DNA of 64,000 bases from positions 19,588,745 through 19,652,744 of the forward strand of contig CM075102.1 in NCBI GenBank assembly GCA_037576195.1, written 5' to 3'. Source of the DNA: Phytoseiulus persimilis. Taxonomy: Eukaryota; Arthropoda; Arachnida; Mesostigmata; Phytoseiidae. Both the position numbers and the translations under genes were made by a program. Position 1 is the first letter of the stretch. The number at the start of each line of letters is the position of its first letter. This document shows positions 12,051 through 26,066 of the stretch, piece by piece. The notes below the pieces were generated by a model that ran no database searches, had not been told where the DNA came from, and worked only from the letters and a program-made list of their open reading frames with translations.

Positions 12051-14380
12051 TCCGCTCAAACTGGGAAGGATTCCAGAAGACCGAGATAGTCATGATCCTC
12101 ATTGTTCTTCCGACATCATGAGGCTGAGCTGAAACACACTGCCGAAGGAGCGTCTGAGCGAAGGCGTCTTTTTTCTATTCATTTCCCGCACCGTCATCCG
12201 TTTGCATGCGCGTGCATGTATGTGACATCAGAGGGGGTTTTTCTTCAAGCCGTGGGATGATTCCGTGGGAAAATTTACCGGGAAAAAGATTCCTCAGAAT
12301 TGAAATAAGAAGCTTGTTCATGATGGAAATTCCAGCTGCTGTCCGCTTCAGGGAAACTACGGGCGAGGAAAAACGTTCAGCCCACGAAATTTCGACGAGA
12401 GCTTGCGGAGCTCGTTGAACTAGATGGGACTCTGCAGGTGGGCTGATGCCTAAATTCACAGAACCGCCCCTCGTGAGTATGGAGTAGAAGCCTTTCCAGC
12501 CACCGACCGTAGTATCTACCCAGGGTCCCAGGAATCAAACGATTGCGAGGCTTGAGGAGCCAGACCTGTCGTTCGAATGTGGTGCGAAAGATAGAGCTGA
12601 TCCATTTTGTTCCGGTGAGACTTGCCTGGCTGTCACTGGTCCTGATACCGGAAGCGTGGCTGTACCGCTACGAGAGTGGGGGGGGGGGATAATTTGAATT
12701 CCTTCGTTCCAGGGTAACCTGATCAATGGACTGTGTTGGGGTAATGAACTAAAGTGCAACCCATGAACCGAGGCAGTATATTGCTGTTACGGGATGGGAC
12801 AGGCAAATGTGCTTCACAACTTCGGGCGGGGATACATCAATCGAAGTATTCAGCGTCTCGAGAATGAGCGATAGGGCGATTTTCAACTAGGACGATCATT
12901 CGTCCTAGTGCCCGATACTTCCACCAATTTAGTGACGACCAATACTTGTATCGATTAGATCCTATCCCGGTGCGATTCTCGTCAAGTGCAACTCCAACAC
13001 GCAGGATGGAGTCCAGCGGGATTAAGTGTGGATATCAACGACTGCAAGAGTTCCCGTGACTAGAAATGTCCGGCTGGATAGGCGATGCATCCATGCGAAA
13101 CGTTGGCCCCTCTTTGGGGCGTCTATTCTCCGTGGCAAGACCTACCATCTCCGGCCAGGAATCGGTCGTCGATTCGCGAAAAGGAAAGTCTACTTGAGGA
13201 AAGTCACAGGCGAGGAGAGTGCGTCGACGGAACCTCATGACATCGGCCCTCGAGCACGTGTTCGCAGCCACGTCTCGAGCGCCCCTTTGCTCTCAGATAA
13301 CAACAGCGGCGATGGGCTTGCAGAGCTCACAAGCGCAAAACATGAGCGCCTCAATGAGGTTAGCCAATGCAAGCTCAGCTCAAAAAGATTTCCCATCTGT
13401 AAACCAAGCAGGAGGAACGCTCGTTGCCTCCTCGAAAGATTCCTGCAGGACACTTCAGACGCTCAATTCCGAATACCGTCCTGACCTTGTCGACAACCGG
13501 AGGCTTGAGCGGTTTGGACGTTTTCTCCCCGAGGAGGGAAACCGATCGTGGTTCAGGTCCGAATGAGCGGGAGCAGAAATATCAGGTTATATGCACAGAT
13601 TCCCGACCGGCGAAAGCCCTAGTCTTCATCGGCGCCCCATCGCTGCTTCACTTCGTGTCTAGTCGGTACTTCGAGCACTTGGTGAGCAAGTGACGTTCTG
13701 TCAGAAACATCAAGGTTTGGCTAAGCTACAAAAATGCCGCTCCAAACGTTCGTCGCGGAAGCCCCTTCAATATAATAAAATGAACGACGTACTTGAAAAC
13801 GCAATTAAGGAGTTGTTTCCGCGGCAGTTTTTCATTAGTGACGTCACCTACGTGCTGAGGAAGTGAGAATGTAGGTGTTTGCAAGCCCTCTCAGGCGGCT
13901 GAGTTCCCCAAACAGAGGAGAGGCATCCGGTAGTTTCTTCCATAGAAGTGATAAATTTCACTAGAGCACCTCCCGGGTCGCCTACACGACCGGAGAAGGG
14001 CGAGTGTATTTATTTTATAACTGACAGATAGCCGAGGCAAGGCAGTAAAATGGTCCGTCCGTCTTCGGGTAGATGTCTCTGCCGGAACGAATCTCCCGTG
14101 TAGCCGCCATGTCATTTTCCCTCGCAGTATGTCACGAGACTGAACCCCGTCCCTGAATTGGAATTCGTTCTCGATACGGCGCGTCTCATCTCGACGTGGA
14201 TCTCAAATGGCCTCGTACAGAACCTGCAGAACCTCATGCGGCTCGAAAACTCTTCTATAATATTGGGAAGGGTGGATTATATTCTACTTTAATGGACGAA
14301 AAAGTTCCACAAAGATTCAGTATTATCAGGAAAATTCTCACAGGTTTGAAAACCATGTTGATTGCGTCATGAAAATCTCG
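12051..14380. other. No supportable gene
   Basis: Overlapping frames near 13026-13566 on the plus strand reach 115-152 codons, but neither shows a known domain and both lie over the same bases. A G-run lies near 12677-12687 and a perfect hairpin lies at 12886-12909. Nothing else is seen. Confidence 0.45.
12886..12909. repeat. Perfect 10-bp hairpin
   Basis: ACTAGGACGA is followed by TCAT and the exact complement TCGTCCTAGT. Function unknown. Confidence 0.8.
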
Positions 14381-14383
14381 AGA

Positions 14384-14455
14384 CGATGATGATGATCATC
14401 ATCACATCCTTGCCCCCCCCCCCCCCCCCAAGAAAAAAAGTTGGGTACGCCCCTG
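14384..14455. mobile_element. Solitary hAT-type terminus with C17 tract
   Basis: Read on the minus strand from 14455, the sequence begins CAGGGGCGTACCCAACTTTT and continues into a run of 17 G. That start is typical of a widespread class of hAT MITE ends (CAGGGGCGTA...). A GAT/ATC trinucleotide palindrome follows, as is common in such elements. The 8 bases just outside are CCCATAAG. I could not find the opposite terminus or a matching 8-bp duplication upstream, so only one end appears to remain. Confidence 0.45.
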
Positions 14456-16228
14456 CCCATAAGGGGTTCCCATGCAATGCCCAGACAGTGAACGTTAGAC
14501 GTCGTTTGCGGGCATCGATCTCAGCGTCTGTACCCTCTTTTCCTGGACCTCCTGCGTTTGTCTTATCGGGAGCCCGGTCTGTTTGCGAAGCTCAGTGTAT
14601 ATTGGGTTCCCCAAAGAGCGATAGCAACCAGGGAATGAATGCAACCAAGGCATCGAAAGCATTGATGGCGGCGATGCCAACGATTATGAATGTTGCTTGG
14701 ATCGAGGGCGAACACTAGCATTATTACAGCCGAATGTTCTTTGATTTCTGTTGAAAACGTTGGATTCCAGGTGCAGGATCTGAGTGGGGCTAGGGTCACA
14801 GCTAAACCCATCTCAGAGGCACCCCTCGCATCACAATCATTCGCAAGCAACGAGAATCTCGACGAACGACTGTCATCAAGAGTTTGTGTCGGGAACTCGC
14901 AGATGCTTATGGCATTGGCATCAGGTATGACAAGCAACGTCGCCGGGAATGCGCAAGAGGAGTGAGCCCGAGTGGAACTTTCCCCGAAATCGGCTGAAAC
15001 CCAGACCGGATGCAGGAGCCAGCCACATCGACTGCACTCACCGTTGGCATGGAAATATATCATGAGCAGTGGACCGGAGTTTCCTGTCCCTCGGCGGACC
15101 GAACCTCACTGACCTGTATTGTTTACATTGCCCGGGTTTCTCCTCAACCTCTCACCTGACGACGACCGCCAACTGGGTTTGCTCTTGGATGTGATCCAGT
15201 TGATTGACATAGTGAATCAGGTGGTATTCCTGTAATTTACGTCCCTCGGTTGCTGCACCACATTTTGTTCGCGTCAGAGCTCTCAGCAAATGGCCAACCC
15301 ATCCCCTGTGCCACAGGCGGGAGGAGCCTCGAGAGCAGAGACGGCGGGCGACAATTGGGAAAAACATGCTACCTGTCACATGACGCCGGACAACCTTCGC
15401 CAAGCGTGCTTTGGGCGATGAAGCCGGCCTAGGTCGCAGGCGCTCTTCTCACATTCGGTCAGGTTCCCAAGAAGAGGCAATTTAGTATGAGAACGAGTCT
15501 TCACTCATGAAGGCGCCGATTCTTGAGATCCAGAGTTCTGCCTCGGTTCCTGACTGGGACGGATCTCATCGCAAAACCAAGGGCGCCGGAATCGAGGTTG
15601 CGGGAAATTTCGGTGTGCGGAACATCCGGCATACTGGGAAACTTTCCGTTCGGCCACAGACAGACACACCAAGAGGTGTGAAGGTTTTGACTGCAGACAA
15701 CAGAGTTCGACCAATTCGTTGGCATTCACAGCAGCAAGTCTCATATTCGTAGCCTACGACGATCCATGACTTCCAATGAGAAACGGGATAGCATTCCACG
15801 AAAGGCACAAGACGATAAAGCGCGAGAGATGGAGCCGGAAACCATGCAACGGATACCACAGTTTCAGCTCCAAGATTAAAGGAATCCACAGCAGGAAGAC
15901 GAGAAGGCATCCAGAGAGTCTAAAAACTTGCTTCCGAAATTAGAGAGCGGAAATCATAGAGGCTACAAAGTGAATCGATGGGAACGATCTAGATCTAGAC
16001 AATCAGAACTGAATCATACTGCTTACCCTCATGATTACGACCCTCAATGCTCGTGGGTGCATACATTGCATGAAAGAGACATTCAATGGCCGCGGACACA
16101 TGGCAAGGGCATTCCACAGGTGTTCCATTTGAACATTTGCACCAATATCCTCAAATATCTCGAACTCCTGTCAAGAGTGTCCCCTACTAACAAGGGAACT
16201 ATACAAAGTGAAACACCCAGATTTGAAT
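14456..16228. other. No supportable gene
   Basis: There are frames of 80-166 codons on both strands (minus 14563-15063, plus 14690-14965, minus 15566-15910), all overlapping competing frames. A short hydrophobic minus-strand stretch near 14600-14700 could be part of a membrane protein exon, but no splice structure supports it. Confidence 0.4.
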
Positions 16229-17122
16229 GAGTGAGTGCCCGTTCGATCGTCTATGCTGATCCATGTTTGGGCCCGTAGTTGATCGTCCTGAATGGGTCCG
16301 TGTTTTTTTTTCTCGAGAACCTCGAAATTCGAAAAAAATACGTTTTCCGGCTTCCCAGGGTCGATTGACTCCCCTATTTCCGATTGGTGACTCGACTTTT
16401 CAACTCTGAATCAGTTACTGGACTAGGTAGTAGAGAGATCGAGTGAATCTTGTTTCACCTAAGTCAGGGCGGAGAGCAAGATTCTGGGTGACCTATGAGG
16501 CATAGTCTTCAACAGAAGTTCAGCCCATTTCATACCATGCCGCTCACATATGCAAAGGTTTCCTTGGTGTCATCAACGGAACTTGGGAGAGCAATGTTCC
16601 AGAATACGCTTGCTCGTGATTGATTGATTTTCTTACGCCGTTTCTCTTGATAGGAGTTTCTCCCGTCGTCATCAGGACGTCTAAGCCCATACTCATGAGA
16701 CGTTCTTCAAACGAGACTAGTATCATCTCTGGCCCTATAGTAGAGCACTCTATCGTAGCTCAATTCAAATCTCATAGAGTCTAATCCGGCAACGAAGTCA
16801 TGATCGTCTTTTATACCGAAGCATGCTAACGCACGCGCAGTGGATGGTGCACAATTCTATAACCAGGGTGTATTGAGGAGCTGATCAACGATCATGACTG
16901 CAAGGAGGTGTCTTATCGTGCTGCCGCTCGTTCGCAAACGATCCAGGGGGAAGAAGTGAGTGCCCGGTCGATCTCAATGCGTATTCCCCACATCAGTCAA
17001 GAGCTAGGGGTCAACTCGCGCTGGAAAGCAGTAAAAACCTTTTTTTTGTCGAATTTCGGATCCCCTAGGAAATAAAACCACGGGCCCATTCAAGGCGATC
17101 AACTGCGGGCCTGGATATGATC
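16229..17122. mobile_element. Long inverted-repeat element (~0.86 kb)
   Basis: The left arm, about 16258-16375, matches the reverse complement of about 17000-17122 over roughly 120 bp. The shared word order is GATC, GGCCCG.AGTTGATCG, CTTGAATGGG.CCGTG, a T-rich run, CCGAAATTCGA, another T-rich run, and GTTGACCCCT. In addition, GTGAGTGCCC.TTCGATC at 16231-16248 recurs as a direct copy at 16957-16974. The ~620-bp interior has no transposase frame. It is interpreted as a non-autonomous inverted-repeat transposon; its precise ends are uncertain. Confidence 0.6.
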
Positions 17123-20100
17123 CACCATGGACTACAAAATGGGCACCTTCTCATTCATATCCGGGTTTTACACTTCGTATAGTTCCCTTGTAAGTCGTAA
17201 GGTCTCTCGACTCTTATAACGAAAACTGGAGTCAAGACGAATGGTATTAGGCTTTTCCTCGAAAGAAAAACTTGAGTGGATTCTGTTCTCGTCGACCATT
17301 GTTTCCGCGAGACCCAAAACAACAAGCTTGATCTGTTACAGTTGTGAAAACGATGATAACCGATTCGCGATTTTTCAATCTCGCGAAATAGTCGATATTT
17401 GTTCCTTAGATCCTCCGGACCGTTGTGGTTTCGTGCAGCCATCCCTCGTGTTCGACTCCGCTCCCCGAGAATATTTGGCACTCTCCTTCGCGACTCTATG
17501 CCGTCGAGGGCTCTCTACTCGGAGGCAACGCCGCGCCGCCACCCGATAGCACACTGGAGCGGTTCTCCGAGTGCCTGACGATCTTCCTGTGGTAACTTGT
17601 TTTCCACAATATTTGCAGAACCCCGCTCCGCGGCCGCACACGGCCGGCTAAGAGTCCGTCGAGGACGTCGTTTTCGATGCGCCCCAGGGCCTCTGACTCC
17701 ACGGCGTCATACTTGGAAGGAGCATAGGCAGAGTTCGCAGAGTTTCAGCCTGGAATATTAAAAATCGTACCTGGTCGACATGATATTTTGCCGAATCGAG
17801 TATGGAGGGATCTCCGAGCTCCGTGTGTCTCCAGCTTCTCATGCATTGAGGGAGGTGGAGGGGCTATATTTTGAGACAAATTCGAAGGTGGTCGACCTTT
17901 CGGGAGGGTCACTTCGAAAAACGAGGTCTTGGAAGCGATCGGTCGATTCGCCATACGACGACGCCCTCAAAAGATGGCCTTCGTCGAGAGCTTTCCAAGA
18001 AAAGGTCGTCCTTCGCCAGGGAAACAATAGTTTCAAGATACGAAGGTTTGCACTTTTTTCCCGCTTCTGCTCTCGTTATCGCGAACGAACTAGTGGTCGC
18101 TGGGTCCGAAGTTTGCCGTAGAGACTGAACTCGGAGTCCGGATCATGCTCACGAAATTTCACCTCAATCCGGGACTTTGGACGGAAACCGGGAGAATCTT
18201 TGACGTAAAACCATTCGCCGTCGGACAAATATTTCGTCGACCACACGACGTAAGCGAGAAATTCTTGGAAACTTGCGGTCAATGGAACTCAGACCTCGAT
18301 TGGAGCACTACGTGCTCTCACGATGTGGACGCTCCGAAAAAAAGTAGCTCAAAAATCTCATCGCCCCGATAAGGAACTTCCTCTAAGCATTTTCGGCTTG
18401 CGAAGTGCTCGCCTCTGGTGCTGAGCTGGAATCAAGTTGATCGGCCAGTTTTTGGGGTTTCAGAGCAGCGAGAACGAAATTTTTCGCTCGAGCCAAGATC
18501 CGTTAGCTTCATGTAGGGAATGACAGCGTTTCCCACGAACGGAGCTCTTTCATATCCCAGCCGGGCTCGATAACGAGAAACTGGCGAAGTCGCGGTAATT
18601 GACAGAGCTCGATTCGTTCATAGAAGGATTCAACAGCAGAGAGTAACGTCACCGCATGCGAATGCCGCTAGCGTTGGGGTGGCGAAATCTTCCGCGAGCT
18701 GTTCAGCGTTGGAACCCGCCGCAACTGTCTTCCAAGATGGAACTCAAAATTTCCCGGAAGGGGAACGAAGGACGCGAGCGTTCAGTTAAGAGAAAGAATG
18801 AACTTTTCTCAACTTGGTTGGAAACGGAGCTGCGAGAGCGTTTGAGTTGGGGTCAGTTGTGGGCGGCCTTCTCTGGACTGGGGCACTTCAACCCCGTTGC
18901 AGAGGCCAGTATTTGCAGAGCTTATTATTTCGAGGAGCGCGGTGAACAAACAGATGACGTCGTTAACCGTCCGGTGGTTCTTACACAAATTATTTCCGTC
19001 TGCGAACACCCTTCACACGTTGAAGGACAACCTTCCCGTTTGAGTGTCACGTCTTCCGCCAAGCCCGTTCGCCTGCGTCGGAGAGCCGAGGAGCAGCTAT
19101 GAGCTTTTCAGACGTTTACTCTTGCGGCTTACGTGCCGACGATTGTAGCTCACGGCTATTCTCCGTACACCACCCAGTGCCTTCAGCTTGATTCGCTTCC
19201 GGCCAGAACGATTCCCGATTGTACCGGAACTCTGACTCCTTTGTCATCGAGGCTATCCTGAAGCCATGGGCCCACGTAGAACGACCGAGCCGAGGCTCCG
19301 CAGTCGGAAACGTTGAAGCCTCACTTCAGTCACGTAATCCTAACCTGGTCGGAATGACTGTCTTTTCTCCCATGCAGGTAGAAATTGACAGCTCCAATAA
19401 AAATCGATTTTCCCGCCTTGAACGATGGGGAATGGGGAATTCCATTGGAGATCACTTGAAATTCGTCGTTTCCTCGGCAGCTTGCCGGGGGAAGGGAGCG
19501 AAGCAGCTGAGAGAAGGCGGAACTGATTCGAGAGGGCTCTCCACCGAATATCGAGGGTTCCGCTCTAGCTGCATTCGCCAAAATCGACTGCTGGGAGCTG
19601 CTGGCCCGTTCTGACCATTACGTAGACAGCGACTCGTCGAAGTTATTTTTCTCCTCGTCGCCGAACCTAATGATAGAGACGGGAGCGAGTGCGTTGAATC
19701 GGGGGATTCATTTGGCTTGAATTGTTTTTTTCTCGTCGAGTTTCCCTCTTAACAATCTCTCCGATCAGCGGAGGAACAGCGAACTGCTTACTCGCTCCTT
19801 TCAGTCCTGTCAATAGAGCGGAAACTTCTCATGCATGACAAGGAGACTTCGTGTCTAAGGGAGCTCGATACGAAACAAGATTCGTCGTGTTCTGAATAGT
19901 ATATGGCAGCAAATATGGGATTCCGCTGCGAGGGTATGGCGCATCGTGTGAGTGACTCGATGCAGAGACGCAGACGTTTTCAGTTTGGCTCAAACTCACC
20001 AAAAATGATTTCGTCCATGAACGCTCCGCAGGCTAAGTCGAGTCTTGACTTGCCGGGAGCCACAGTGCCGATGTTCCGCGCCTGCGTCTGACCGAGCATG

Positions 20101-23100
20101 CATCGGCCGTGGTGTTGGAGCTCGTATGAAGAGTGCGCTCGACCGATGAACGTGTCGTGGCTGGTGACCGCAACGCTTTCGTACGACCGTCAACAAGAGT
20201 TTTTTCGAATATGTCAACGACGGCAATCGAGCCCGGGGAAGGCTCTGCCGGTGACGATCCAGGCACTAGCCTAGGATCCCAAATGACCATTCCGCTTCGA
20301 GTGCGAAGGACGCGACTTTGGACCAAGTTTTTGAGGCAAGACAAAGTTTCGAGCGTGTACCCATAAGGAGCTTCATCTTTGGTCAGTCGAGAGCGATGTT
20401 CGTGGAGCCGCGCTGATTATTCCTGACTCCCCAACTGAGAGCACGATGAATCGAGTTTCGATGAAGCTTGAGGGTTCGTGGCATGGCAATCAACAGGATC
20501 CGTCGGAAAATGTTCTCATCGAATGACGTACGTCGTCCTTCGTATAGCTTTGTGAATTTCTGTTGTATCAGACTTGACAACGCGTTTTTGATGGTGGTGA
20601 CGTCTGATGGCGGGGAACCTGATATCTTTAGCCTACTTTCCTAGTCAGTATGCTGAGCAGTGGCGACTGACTAGCCCACTCACCGCCTGAACTCACAGGA
20701 GAAATCGCCACAGCCCCTCACATCCAGGAGCCTGGGCTCTCAGACAAGAGATATGATCAACTTGACTTCACCAGACATTCCTCACAGCTCGCGATATGCA
20801 TCGCAAGCGTTAGTACGAACCGTAAGTTAACGATGATACGTAGCGTAGGTATATGTGCTTTCTTGGGGAATCGGCTCGCTCCGACGATTGGTTCATTCGA
20901 TCAGGCCATTCAGGGTTTTCCTGACATCTGTGAGCTTCCGTTCGCCCATCAAGTATTGATGCTCTGCGGCTCCCTCAGTAACGTACCGCGGAGGGGGCGG
21001 TCCGCACCGGGCCTCGAGGCTACAGGGGCGAGATGCCGCACTCGCTTCCACGTGCCTGAGGGAGCAACGCGCTCACACTCCGTGAGACAATGGGTCTGTT
21101 GGCGGACGAAATAGCTTTCGTTTTGACTCCTGTCAAATGACTCCAACCGTATACAACTTTCTTCCTCCCAAATCCGTGGTCCCAGATTGTCAGCGGGCGC
21201 GAAACCTTGTATCTGAAGGCAGAGTCATGTCTCGGTATTTGCCTGACCGATTCCGGTCGCTGGTTGTTCAGAAACCGAGATTTTGAATCATGCTGCGCCT
21301 CCCTGACTTCGTCCGTTGGAGCCATTAGCCTGTGTTAATAGCTTCTTAGAGTCAAAGTTCATGAAAAACATCACCGATCGACGATGTCACAGATGAGGCA
21401 GTCCAACCACGAGATCTCATCCATCGAACAGTCAGGTTCAGACGTTGATGGAGTTATCGAAGAATCGCTGCTCTTCAAAAGAGGAGAGTGATTCTCGGAA
21501 AGTTCGAAGTCGATTCCTGAATTAAGGAATAATCAGAGTCCGAACTCCCTTGGCGGGGCGTGTGCGCTTCCCATCCGTACACGTTTATATGTAACATGTT
21601 ATTGTTAAATCTACATCATTTGGGATGCGACGTGGCGTGCGAGCCCTGATGGGGGAATGATCCGCCCCATGCTCCAACATGAGCTCTTATGATCTCAACG
21701 AACCGTAAGTGGATCTCAGCCACAATGAAACGTATCTCAAGCCAGGAAAGTTCCTCGAGAGCCCGAAATTTTCCTTCAGGCGATTTCCACGAGTCCCGCC
21801 GATGGTTCTTGTTCGCGAGAAGCTCCTCATTTCGGGCGAACTTCTGCCATTGAGCACATGGAATGGAGTGCATTTCCAGCAGGGAGGAAGATGGATCTGT
21901 CAATGCAAGTGTTTCTCATCTACATGGAATCCGGTCGTGCTTGTCAGGAGGTTCTCCTATCTCGTCCTCATGGCCGTCGCTCTCGCCTGATTCAGCCGCA
22001 GCCTTTTTAGGATGCCGTGATTCCCGGAGAAAAATAGAGTTGGTAGAGGCTTCCCATTACTTTGAGCAATCGCCCGTCTGTCACGTCTCGTTTGAAAGCG
22101 TAGACCGCCTTTCTTCCGGGAGTGAGGTCAAACGCATCCCAGCAATCGATGGGGACGATGGCCGGGTGTCTTTCTGAACTGCCCACACTGCGCTAGACCT
22201 CTGACATGACAAATGTAAGGCGTCTTGGCGTCATTGGAGACCTCGCTGCCGTGGGCAGGCTTCGATATTGGAGCCGTCGCCTCGGACGTCGCCATTGTTT
22301 TATAGCTGTTGGTTTGAATCCCAGCATCGAGAGGCCGGGAAACGAACTTTTCAACGATCAATCGCACGGAAAGTAGAGCTTTTGTCATGGTTGAGCCGAG
22401 CTTGCTGCGCTCAATGGGTTCGGTGGATGTTTCCAGTCAGTTCAGTGATTCTCCTCGCATACGTCTGCCCCTTCTGCTCGTCAGGCCGCTGACGCTGAAT
22501 GAGAGAAGAATCACTGCTTGTTGCTGGGATATGGCTTCTCGCTGAGGACAGCGGAATCCCGATATGAAAATTCCTCGACTTCAAAAAAGCCAAACTCATG
22601 GTACCCGATCACCACGCTCCTAAGAGACTCCAACTCTCTCACGAAATTGTGTTGCGGCAGATTCCAAAAAAGACTGCGAACGATCAGAAATCGGGACTTA
22701 CCAATGTCCGACGGTTCGGACCTAGACGCGAGCAGCGAACGGCAAACGAGGGTACCCTGGAATACCTCAGGAAACGAACCAGTATTCTTCAATGTTCTCT
22801 AGAAAACTGCTTCAGATAACGAACTTATCAGATAACCAATTTGTTAATGAACGAGCTCATCGGATGGCGATATCGGCAGGTAGCGATCCCATCCGATGCG
22901 TTTTTTTTCTCCGCGTATTCCGGCCGCATGTTCTCAGTGCCGTTGATAATTCACCTTATGACCCGAGAAGGAGAAAAGTTTCAAACCTATTGGGAGCGTT
23001 TCGAGAACGCTCCACGTGGTTTTGGGTGATCCAGCGAGAATAATAAAGTCCTGTTCCAGAGACGGTTGAAATCGCCCAAAATGATTCAAGATTTTGTCTT

Positions 23101-26066
23101 CTTCTTCACTCATTACTCGGTGAAAAAAACAATCGTTTCGCGATGGATAGCTGGAAGGATTACGCATCTTCCATCGTTTCATCCGTGACAATCGATAAAG
23201 AATTAACTTCCATGGAAAGCCTCGAAAAATTCTTTTTTTTTTTGCGAATTCCGTTGGAAAACTGCTCCTGAAACGTGTCAAGTGAACCGATCCGGCTTCT
23301 TTTATTCCGTTGAATGCGGCGAAGGATTCCCCACATTCGCTGAAGAGATGGCGGGGATCACCATGAATACCACTGATCTGTTGACGAGACCCCGTCGTCG
23401 GCTCAAACGCCCCGTATCTCCTCAGGAAAGCCGAATCAGAAGAATTTCCGATGACGAAAAGTTCTTACATTGATCCGAACTACTTCACTATGGAGATACC
23501 GGATCGATCCGACCACTACTTATTTCGCACAAGAATTGAGCTCTCCCAGTTTTCCGTCCTGGAAGGAAAAACTCTGTGAGCTCGATGTTTCAAGAGACTT
23601 CAACTTTCGATTAAGATTAAAATTTCCATCTTCGGATCCTTTTTCACCGAGTTTTGAGCAAAATAAGGAAGGATTAGAGAAAAAGCCTATCGTCTCGATC
23701 AGGTTCCGAAAAATAAGTGTAGTGGCGGTATGGTGTCCATTGATTTGAGCGCAGTACTGATTGGAGTGTCATATCTATCTGCGCAAGGGGTGATTCAGTC
23801 CGGCTTTTGTGAATATGTACCTTATGGCTGCTCCTTCGTTCTGATCGGAGTTCCTGAACGATCGAATAATTTTTTCGGTTCCCTTTCTTCCTCCAATGTC
23901 CCTCTGAGCAGGGTATTATAGCAACTTCCTCGTTTCTCGAAGCTCAGTACGCAGTCATATCAGGTATGAGCTAACAATTCGGTCTTGCCTGAATCGATAA
24001 AAATAGATGCCATTTGACTCATCTTCGTCTTCGTTTTCCCCGGGTTCTCGGCATGACAAATACAAACCGAGCTGTATCAGAGCTATTACGGTTTGCGCAG
24101 TTACTCTCCGAGTGTTGGAGGAAGAAGAGTTCGCGCTTTCCGCACAGTAGCTTACCGGTTGAAACACACCATCACCATTCCGTCTCACTGTCCGTTGGAG
24201 AACTCGCCTTCCGTCGGCGACCAAATGTTGGTTCCTGCTACAGCAGCCACATATTCATGTTCCCATGCGAACGATGTCTCGCGTGGAGAGTCATTCTGAT
24301 TTGACTTGGGTACGCGCCTCTCCCACGGATAGAGATCGCGGAGCTTTGACTTCATGATATGAGGTATGATATGATCTGATTCATCAAGGCTGGTAGTCGA
24401 TGATCAATAAGATCGGTCGACGGAAGGAACCCGACTTCTCTCGGTTTCACCCATGAGCTTCGTCGATTCCCGGTTGAAAGCACAAGTTTTCCTCTCTCCC
24501 AGTTCTCAATATCACGTCGATTTGAAACGGTCGAGTCCCACTCATGAACTTCACTCATGAGAGGGGCGGATACGTAAGCGGCTGGGCGCATTTACAACCC
24601 AGGCCGAGTTTACGGTCGAAGATCGCAATTTCTCATCATGACTTTATGATCGGAATAAAAAGTTGATAATTTCATTGCTCTTTCCCTCCCCATCTGCGTG
24701 CAGAATGCTGGTTTTCGGTGGCCTACGAACAGAGCCAGCGAGACTCATGCCGCGGCACAATGACATTGTCGATCTGCGGTATTTCTTCAGCGATACTGCA
24801 AAGAGTTTTTCCCCGACTCGGCAATTTGACAATCGGCGCTTACTCGAGAGTATAAACACCGAGGAATCACACGAGATCTGTATCCCCTAGCAGCTGTTGA
24901 CCCAAGTGACGACATGTCCAATTAACGTCAAGCCGTTGCTCCAAAAACTCATACTTCCCCGCACGCTCCGAAAGTCTCAGCACAACCCAAGGACGCTCCT
25001 TGATGCTTCACAGCCGTTGCGTTCCAAGAACCCGAGTCGCATAAGCAGCGCATCGTATGGTGGGATAAAGCTCACCAATTGAAGTCTTCATGTCAGATCT
25101 TGTTCACGACGGCGCCTATGGCTACCTGGCTCCCGGAAATAACGCTCAGTTCATCTCCCGTACAGATGTTCTGCCGGGTCGACTATTGAATGGCAACATA
25201 CCATTTATTCAGCTTGCGTTCTCCGGGCGAAACTCCAGTCGTTCACCTCGATCCTAAGAGATTCGAGCTATACATCGGGGTGAAACAGCGATGCATGGCT
25301 CGATTGCGCCCTCGCCCCCTCGCTTTCTCGATCGTCCGTTTTTTTGCGGAACGGGAGACATAGAGGAAGGGGAATCTCAGTAACCCGAATCCAGATCACT
25401 CTCTCTCTCACCGCCGAATCCTCAAGCTCTAGAGTCCAGAGTCACGACGGATCCCTGGGAGAAGCATCGGAACTGACTGAAAGAGATATCCACTCCACTG
25501 ACCCAACAAGGGTTGAACCCATACGAATATACGAAGTCCTTTCCGTGCAGCGAAGTACAGCGCAGTGTACAGTGTATTTCCACGAATCTCCAGCCTCAGA
25601 TGTGACGTGCGAAATACAAATATGGCTTGAGAATCATGGAAACCCAAGAGCAAAAACTCGCGGGGATCTACGAGGTCCTCCGGTACGTGGCCGGATTCCC
25701 CGGAAAGTGCGCGCAGCAAAGCCGGCGATGGCACGGTTGACGATCCTTAACCAGTAAAATATCGGAACAACTTTAGGAGTCCTAGTGGAAATATCAAAAA
25801 CTTCAAGCGAGATAGGAGACTGGAACTCTTGGGTAACGTCATTCTCGAGGGAAACTAAGTATTGGTTGAGCTGAACTTCCGAAGTTCTATCGGCACGCGA
25901 ATCGCCATGCACAAGGAGCTTCAACGCATGAGGATTTAGCGGTGAGAGAGAGTGATTCGGATTCGGGTCACTGGGATTCGAGTGACTGTTACCCGACCGA
26001 GATAACTTCAGAGGGTTAGGTTCGGCTATGCATTCCCGAAGACGTCATGTTCAGGTCCGTTACATC
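17123..26066. other. Long region without a confirmed gene
   Basis: Many frames of 60-150 codons occur on both strands, often with protein-like composition on both strands at once (for example 18076-18372), so direction cannot be decided by eye. Possible exon pieces exist, one listed separately at 20000-20190. I found no recognisable domain, RNA gene or clear transposon in the remaining bases. Confidence 0.4.
20000..20190 (-). CDS. Candidate exon with consensus splice donor
   Basis: On the minus strand a frame stays open from about 20216 to a donor of the form TTTTG|GTGAGT (GT at 19999). The left boundary is uncertain; one possible acceptor is ACGAAAG near 20190. The encoded segment contains YELQHHGRCMLGQ and ARNIGTVAPGKSRLDLACG, with a natural-looking mix of Cys, Gly and hydrophobic residues. 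I do not recognise the family. The other two frames on this strand are also partly open, which weakens the case. Confidence 0.22.

Noticed and set aside
18076-18372. Protein-like frames on both strands
   Set aside because: Both directions look equally plausible, and no convincing splice partners were found, so neither was called.
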